Source: JAOUGY01 sp050329955 (lineage in GTDB: Bacteria; Actinomycetota; Acidimicrobiia; Spongiisociales; ZC4RG35). Taken from it: a DNA stretch of 42,556 bases. Below, piece after piece: positions 38,245 to 42,556 of this stretch (position 1 is the first letter of the stretch; the number at the start of each line of letters is the position of its first letter). The notes under the pieces are model-generated. The model saw only the letters and a list, made by a program, of their open reading frames with translations. It did no database searches and was not told the origin of the DNA. The DNA is taken from NCBI GenBank assembly GCA_050329955.1, contig JBHJOH010000007.1, forward strand, positions 1 to 42,556, written 5' to 3'. The translations under genes were made by a program, and so were the position numbers.

Positions 38245-39198
38245 TCAGCCCTTGCGCTTCTCCAACTCTTCGGCCAGCTTCGGCAGGATGGCGGTGACGT
38301 CGCCCACGATGCCGAGGTCGGCCACCCCGAAGATGGGGGCGTCGGGGTCCTTGTTGATGGCGATGATGGTCTTGGAGTCCTTCATCCCCACCAGGTGCTG
38401 CATGGCACCGGACACGCCGCAGGCGATGTACACGTCCGGCTTCACGGTCTTGCCGGTTTGGCCCACCTGCTTGGAGTAGGGAACCCAGCCGGCATCGACG
38501 ATGGCCCGGGTCGCACCGGTGGCGGCTGCCAGTGGTTTGGCCACCCGTTCGATGAGGGCGTAGTTGTCGGCATTGCCCAGACCGCGTCCTCCGCTGACGA
38601 TCACGGTGGCCTCCTCGAGCTGAGGGCCTTCCTTCTCCTCGGTGTGCGACTCCACCACCCGGGCGGCGGAACGCCCCACATCGGGCAGCGATACCGCCGT
38701 GACCGAAGGTGCCCCACCGCCCACCGGCTCGGCCGGGAACGACTTGGGTCGGCAGATCACCAGGTTGGGGGCTTCACCGCTCAGCACTGAGGTGGCGACC
38801 TGAGTGCCGCCGAAGATCTCGTGCTTGGCGGACACACCGCCATCGATCGAGACGTCCACGGCGTTGGACAGCACCGAGCGACCGAGTTTGGCTGCCAGCC
38901 GGCCTGCCACGTCGCGGTCGTCATATGCCTGACCGAACATGATGAGTTCGGGGGCGGACTGCTCCACGAGCCCAGCCAGTGCTGCCGCCACCGGCGCCGA
39001 CAGCAGTGCGTCGCCGGGGTCGAGGTGGTAGACCGCGCCGGCTCCGTACTCGCCGAGGGTGGCGAAAGCGGCATCGGACCCGGCACCCACATAGATGGCG
39101 GTCGCCTCACCCAGGCTGCGGGCCTTGGTGAGAAGCTCGAGCCCGAGGGTGGTGGGGGCGCCGTTCGATTCCTGGACGAAGACCCAGATGTTCGCCAT
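38245..39198 (-). CDS. etfA: Electron transfer flavoprotein alpha subunit
   Basis: The 317-residue protein has the N-terminal ETF domain (ANIWVFVQES) and the C-terminal FAD-binding domain with VSGGRGLGN, the signature region VGQTGKTVKPDVYIACGVSGAMQH, IIAINKDPDAPIF and VGDVTAILPKL. ETF carries electrons from acyl-CoA and other dehydrogenases to the quinone pool. Its ATG overlaps the etfB stop as TGATG, so the subunits are made together. Confidence 0.96.
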   Translation of the reverse strand: MANIWVFVQESNGAPTTLGLELLTKARSLGEATAIYVGAGSDAAFATLGEYGAGAVYHLDPGDALLSAPVAAALAGLVEQSAPELIMFGQAYDDRDVAGRLAAKLGRSVLSNAVDVSIDGGVSAKHEIFGGTQVATSVLSGEAPNLVICRPKSFPAEPVGGGAPSVTAVSLPDVGRSAARVVESHTEEKEGPQLEEATVIVSGGRGLGNADNYALIERVAKPLAAATGATRAIVDAGWVPYSKQVGQTGKTVKPDVYIACGVSGAMQHLVGMKDSKTIIAINKDPDAPIFGVADLGIVGDVTAILPKLAEELEKRKG

Positions 39199-39956
39199 CA
39201 GATCACCTTCACCTGTTCGAGCTTGCGGACGATCTCCATGAAGGCCTCGCCATCGTCCTCGATCTTCTGTCCGGCCTGTCGTTCGTGGGCGGCATCGATG
39301 GTCGCCACCTTCTGCTCGATCTCGGTGGACACGCCGAGGTCGCTCACGCTGAGGGTGTCGACCGGCTTCTTCTTGGCGTCCATGATCCCCTTGAAGGTGG
39401 GGTAGCGGGGCTCGACCACACCGGCCGTGACCGAGACCACCGCAGGCAGGGAGGCATCCACGGCGTCGTAGCCGGTGGCGGTCTGGCGATGGATCCGCAC
39501 GGTGCCCTCACCCAGTTCCACCTTGGTGGCGTAGGTCAGGGCGGGCACGTCGAGCAGTTCGGCGACCATTTGCGGCACCACCCCGGCGTAGCCGTCGGTG
39601 GATTCGGTCCCGGCGATCACGACGTCGAAGCCCTCCCTGGAAATGGCCGCCGCCAACACCCGGGCGGTGGTGAGGGCGTCGGAGCCGCGGAGGGCGCTGT
39701 CGTCGACCACGACCGCCTTGTCGGCGCCCATTGCGAGCGCCTGGCGGATTCCCTGCATATTGCCGGCCGGGCCCATGCTGACCAGTGTCACCGTGCCACC
39801 GTTGGCCTGGGCGAGCTGCAATCCCATTTCGACCCCGTAGCGGTCCGTGTCATCGAGGACCTGCTCGGCCGGACGAACCAACCAGTGGCTGTCGGGCTCG
39901 AGAGCGTACGGGGTGGCCGGATCTGGGATCTGCTTGACGCAGACGACCACCTTCAT
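39198..39956 (-). CDS. etfB: Electron transfer flavoprotein beta subunit
   Basis: The 252-residue protein starts MKVVVCVKQIPDPATP and contains the beta-subunit signature around VIAGTESTDGYAGVVPQMVAELL, then the recognition region EPRYPTFKGIMDAKKKP, where the usual KPR is varied. It binds AMP and shares FAD with EtfA. The start has AAGGAG nine bases upstream; an open frame extends much further 5', but it runs through the control region and the divergent gene's start. Acyl-CoA dehydrogenase genes are not in this window. Confidence 0.95.
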   Translation of the reverse strand: MKVVVCVKQIPDPATPYALEPDSHWLVRPAEQVLDDTDRYGVEMGLQLAQANGGTVTLVSMGPAGNMQGIRQALAMGADKAVVVDDSALRGSDALTTARVLAAAISREGFDVVIAGTESTDGYAGVVPQMVAELLDVPALTYATKVELGEGTVRIHRQTATGYDAVDASLPAVVSVTAGVVEPRYPTFKGIMDAKKKPVDTLSVSDLGVSTEIEQKVATIDAAHERQAGQKIEDDGEAFMEIVRKLEQVKVI

Positions 39957-40017
39957 CGGATCGACTCCTTCGTTCGAGGTCTGGACATGATCGTACAACT
40001 CAACGCCGCAGAATTGG

Positions 40018-40049
40018 AATTCGCGCTCAAAAACCGATTCGCGCTCAAA
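40018..40049. promoter_or_regulatory. Two direct repeats ATTCGCGCTCAAAA between etfB and the phosphorylase gene
   Basis: ATTCGCGCTCAAAA occurs at 40018-40031 and 40036-40049, an 18-bp period. On the minus strand it reads TTTTGAGCGCGAAT, and it lies 62-93 bp upstream of etfB and about 56 bp upstream of the divergent phosphorylase gene. The A/T-rich, exactly repeated words suit an operator for a regulator of etfBA; no known box is recognised. Confidence 0.5.
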
Positions 40050-40091
40050 AGCGAGGGTATCCGGGACGCTCCACTGGCAGGGTGTGTGCGC

Positions 40092-40097
40092 CATACT
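40092..40097 (+). promoter_or_regulatory. -10-like box CATACT
   Basis: CATACT ends seven bases before ATG 40105, predicting a leaderless mRNA and favouring that ATG over the in-frame GTG 40084. Confidence 0.45.
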
Positions 40098-40104
40098 CCC
40101 GCCC

Positions 40105-40926
40105 ATGGATCTGTACCAACGGCTCTCGGATGCAGCGGCAGTGATCGCTGATGTGACGGGGCACTCCCGTCACGACGCGGTTGCGGTGCTCGGTTCCGGC
40201 CTGGGCGGCTACCCGGCCGGGCTGGCCGACACGGTCGCCGTGCCCTACGCCGACATCCCCGGTTTCCCGGTTCCCCACGTGGCTGGTCATGCCGGAACCG
40301 CCTACTCGGCGCAGTTCGGCCCCAACCGGGTGCTGTTGCTGGCGGGCCGGGCGCACACCTACGAAGGGCACTCCATGGAGACGGTGACCTTTGCGGTGCG
40401 GGCGTCGATCCTGGCGGGCGCCCGCACGGTGGTGCTCACCAACGCCTGCGGCGGATGTGGAGACGGGATGTCGGCCGGCGATCTGGTGCTGATCCGGGAC
40501 CATCTGAACCTGGCCGGCCAGACGCCGCTGCTGGGTCCCAACGACGAGCGCCTCGGCCCCCGCTTCCCGGACATGTCGACCACTTACACCCCCGAACTGC
40601 GTGAACTGGCTCACCGCGTCGCCACAGAGGTCGGGGTGGGGTTGGGCGATGGGGTGTACGCCTGGTTCCTCGGTCCCACCTACGAGACCCCGGCCGAGGT
40701 GCAGATGGCCAAACGAATGGGTGCCGACATGGTGGGCATGTCGACGGTCCCCGAGGCCATCGCCGCCCGCCACATGGGCGCCCGCATCATCGGCATTTCG
40801 CTGGTGACCAATCTGGCAGCCGGGATCTCGCCGACCCCGCTGAGTCACGACGAGGTGACTGCGGCCGCCGCCCAGACACAGGATCGTTTCTCCCGGCTGC
40901 TCGGAGCATTGCTGCAACGAATCTGA
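40105..40926 (+). CDS. punA: Purine nucleoside phosphorylase (trimeric, PNP/MTAP family)
   Basis: The 273-residue protein has phosphate-binding GSGLGG (about 32-37), AGRAHTYEGH, the TNACGG region, FLGPTYETPAEVQMAKRMGADMVGMSTVPE and SLVTNLAAG, all typical of the trimeric purine nucleoside phosphorylases that split inosine and guanosine with phosphate. The MSTVPE Met and the later Asn agree with 6-oxopurine preference. ATG 40105 is supported by the -10-like box at 40092. Confidence 0.93.
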   Translation: MDLYQRLSDAAAVIADVTGHSRHDAVAVLGSGLGGYPAGLADTVAVPYADIPGFPVPHVAGHAGTAYSAQFGPNRVLLLAGRAHTYEGHSMETVTFAVRASILAGARTVVLTNACGGCGDGMSAGDLVLIRDHLNLAGQTPLLGPNDERLGPRFPDMSTTYTPELRELAHRVATEVGVGLGDGVYAWFLGPTYETPAEVQMAKRMGADMVGMSTVPEAIAARHMGARIIGISLVTNLAAGISPTPLSHDEVTAAAAQTQDRFSRLLGALLQRI

Positions 40927-40966
40927 ACACAACCTGGTCCGGTCTGGTTGGTTGGCCGGTCGACTC

Positions 40967-40981
40967 GTTGACCTGTCGACC
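40967..40981. repeat. Third copy of GTTGACCTGTCGACC
   Basis: The 15-base word GTTGACCTGTCGACC, already present twice at 38192-38222, lies here between the convergent phosphorylase and ferric-reductase-like genes. It is preceded by GGTCGACTC. A shared intergenic element at two convergent gene ends is indicated. Confidence 0.6.
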
Positions 40982-41015
40982 CCGCCGAAGATGGGTACTG
41001 TGTCGCTGGCTGTCC

Positions 41016-41621
41016 CTATCCGCCCGACCTCGACGTACTCGACACCTTCTCCCGCCCGCCGGCCTGGCTCCGACGAGGCGATGCCCCGGCTGTGAGCGCA
41101 CGGTATGCCACCGTGAACAGGACGGCGGCGATCATGAGCACCGATCCGACTCGGTACCAGGTGGTGGTGACATCGGTCCCCGCCTGGGCGGCGTGGATGC
41201 TCGCCACCCAGAACAGGATGAAGCTGGTGAAATGGACCGCCCTCCAGAAGCGACGAGGCAGCTTCTTCATCATGAGTGAGGTCAGCTGAACCGCCACCAG
41301 CAGGTAGAAGGCGACGATGCCCCATGCGACCGCGCCCGGCCTCCACTCGCTGGCAAAGGGCACGAACAGCTCCCGCCACCCGAACTCGACGTACTCGTCC
41401 AACACCAACCCGATGAGGTGGACTGCGGTGAACGCCACCGAGAGCCCGCCGAGCCAGCGGTGCAGGTCGAGCAGCCAGGCCGGGCGGCGTCGTTCCTGGA
41501 GCAGTCTGGTGGAGAGCAGCAGTCCCCAGATCACGGCCAGCGCCAGAATGAGCCAGGCGACCAGGCCCGACGAGCGGGAGAGGTACCACCAGATCTTTTC
41601 GTCGAGAATTGTGTCGTTCAC
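41016..41621 (-). CDS. Ferric-reductase-like heme b membrane protein
   Basis: The 201-residue protein has about five membrane helices. Four histidines sit in two pairs: H54 and H68 in LDLHRWLGGLSVAFTAVHL, and H130 and H143 in AVHFTSFILFWVASIH. This is the spacing used to bind hemes in the ferric reductase / MsrQ / NOX membrane domain. There is no FAD or NAD domain, so it needs a partner. Its GTG start overlaps the apbE stop (GTGA), indicating one operon. It could pass electrons to or from an FMN-carrying protein flavinylated by ApbE. Confidence 0.85.
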   Translation of the reverse strand: MNDTILDEKIWWYLSRSSGLVAWLILALAVIWGLLLSTRLLQERRRPAWLLDLHRWLGGLSVAFTAVHLIGLVLDEYVEFGWRELFVPFASEWRPGAVAWGIVAFYLLVAVQLTSLMMKKLPRRFWRAVHFTSFILFWVASIHAAQAGTDVTTTWYRVGSVLMIAAVLFTVAYRALTAGASPRRSQAGGREKVSSTSRSGG

Positions 41622-42517
41622 AGGAATGCTCCCATTCGTGCCGAGAGGCTGAGTTGGGCCGAGTCCGAGATCACGAGCCCGGACAAACCGGCGTCGTCGA
41701 TGAGGTCGACCGCCCGTTCGAAACCCACCAGCGCCGCGGCTTTGGCGAAGGCCTCGGCCATCCATGCCTGGGCGGCAAGGACGGTGGCTGAGGCCACATC
41801 GGTGTTCGCACCCGAACCGGTGCGCGGGTCGATCAGATGGCGTCCGGGTCCGTCAGGCGTTCGCCACCGCCGGTGGTCGGGGGTACTGGTGGCCACGGCA
41901 CCTTCGTCGAGGCGGGCGAGGGCGATCGTGCCCGTGGATACGAAGGGGTCTTTGACGGCGACGATCCACCCCTGATCAGTGGGTGGCGACCCCACCGCCC
42001 GCAGGTCGCCACCGATGTTGACCAGGGCGCCCCCGACACCGCGCTCGAGCAGCTCGACGGCGACGATGTCCGCCGCCAATCCCTTGCCGATCCCCCCGGG
42101 GTCGATGCGCGTTCCCGCAGGGAGCGTGACCGTCCGGTTGTCCGGGTCGAGGTGGATATCGCCACAGCCTGGCGACGGCCGTGCACCGGGGTGGGCGTCT
42201 CCGCAACGCCCTTCCCTGTCGAGGGGGCGGTCGTAACCGGCGGCCACGATCGAGTCCAACACGGTAGGGTCGAATCGTCCCTCGGTGAGTCGCCAGCCAT
42301 CGATCGAGCGTGCCACCAGCGCGTAGGTCTCCGCGCTGACCGACACCGTTCGGCCGGCGGAGGCGTTGAGTCGGCTCACTTCACTGGTGGGTCGAAAGCG
42401 CGTCCACGCCGCCTCCAGCTCCTGGAGACGCCTCACGGCGTACTCGACCAGCGTCGGCCCGGCCACGACCACGACGTGGGCCTGGGAGCCCATCACCCTG
42501 AACCTGTGCTCAGCCAC
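41618..42517 (-). CDS. apbE: FAD:protein FMN transferase (ApbE)
   Basis: The 299-residue protein has the ApbE motifs FDPTVLDSIVAAGYDR, the FAD/magnesium site DPGGIGKGLAADIV, NIGGDLRAVG and the metal-binding HLIDPRTG. It transfers FMN from FAD to a Thr in a target protein. No signal peptide or lipobox is present, unlike most exported ApbE proteins, so it is probably cytoplasmic unless the true start is further upstream. GTG 42517 starts MAEHRFRVMGSQ, as usual. The target flavoprotein is not in this window and may be encoded just beyond its end. Confidence 0.93.
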   Translation of the reverse strand: MAEHRFRVMGSQAHVVVVAGPTLVEYAVRRLQELEAAWTRFRPTSEVSRLNASAGRTVSVSAETYALVARSIDGWRLTEGRFDPTVLDSIVAAGYDRPLDREGRCGDAHPGARPSPGCGDIHLDPDNRTVTLPAGTRIDPGGIGKGLAADIVAVELLERGVGGALVNIGGDLRAVGSPPTDQGWIVAVKDPFVSTGTIALARLDEGAVATSTPDHRRWRTPDGPGRHLIDPRTGSGANTDVASATVLAAQAWMAEAFAKAAALVGFERAVDLIDDAGLSGLVISDSAQLSLSARMGAFL

Positions 42518-42556
42518 TGCCGCTGCTTTCGGTGGTGGGCGGCGGTGGTGGTGGCG
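42518..42556. other. Window edge
   Basis: The last 39 bp are a GGTGGC-rich run that could encode the Pro/Thr-rich tail of an upstream minus-strand gene, but it is too short to call. Confidence 0.2.

Overview
The window is chromosomal DNA of a high-GC actinobacterium. The content and gene order fit the class Acidimicrobiia or a close relative, although no rRNA or other phylogenetic marker allows a firm placement. Supporting signs are an InhA-like enoyl-ACP reductase, a SepIVA/DivIVA-like coiled-coil protein between coaD and yceD, acylphosphatase between mutM and smc (as in mycobacteria), an actinobacterial RDD/SpoIIM/DUF58/MoxR/DUF4350/DUF4129 block, a surface protein with one SLH domain, and very many -10 boxes sitting 6-9 nt in front of start codons (leaderless or nearly leaderless transcripts).

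Layout. 1-297: two and a half units of an intergenic repeat, ending in a promoter. 298-4269: PH/SHOCT membrane protein, acyl-CoA synthetase, a small protein, a four-helix membrane protein and the enoyl-ACP reductase. 4378-6186 (-): orphan GAF histidine kinase, divergent from an alpha/beta hydrolase, a membrane-anchored MurF-like ligase and a Ddl-like ATP-grasp ligase (6246-9571). 9631-10348 (-): rpmB, a cold-shock-like protein and a stand-alone Lrp/AsnC sensor domain. 10442-10792: a second array of the repeat. 10793-14686: fakA and recG. 14799-17279: LigD-type polymerase, APH-type kinase and HAD phosphatase. 17338-17432: three 38-bp tandem repeats with palindromic cores. 17481-21450: rsmD-coaD-sepIVA-like-yceD-rpmF-plsX-rnc. 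21491-29900: surface beta-propeller protein and the MoxR block. 29981-36321: mutM, acyP (-), smc, ftsY, cdd. 36413-38150: ppk2, META lipoprotein and a decapeptide-repeat protein. 38245-42517: etfBA (-), purine nucleoside phosphorylase (+), then apbE with a ferric-reductase-like membrane protein (-).

How it fits together. The backbone rpmB / fakA-recG / rsmD-coaD / yceD-rpmF-plsX-rnc / mutM-smc-ftsY is an old bacterial gene cluster joining translation, phospholipid entry (FakA makes acyl-phosphate, PlsX interconverts acyl-ACP and acyl-phosphate), RNA processing, chromosome condensation and membrane targeting. Accessory cassettes interrupt it: the LigD/APH/HAD genes and the propeller plus MoxR block. 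Acyl-CoA ligase, enoyl-ACP reductase and ETF add further lipid and electron-transfer functions.

The most unusual points are the repeat family that ends in near-identical promoter segments in front of two unrelated genes, intergenic heptanucleotide tracts (one forming a mini-ORF overlapping recG), the membrane MurF-like/Ddl-like/hydrolase trio, and the 38-bp palindromic triplet whose cores match a relaxed DnaA-box consensus. I saw no transposase, prophage, CRISPR array, tRNA or rRNA.
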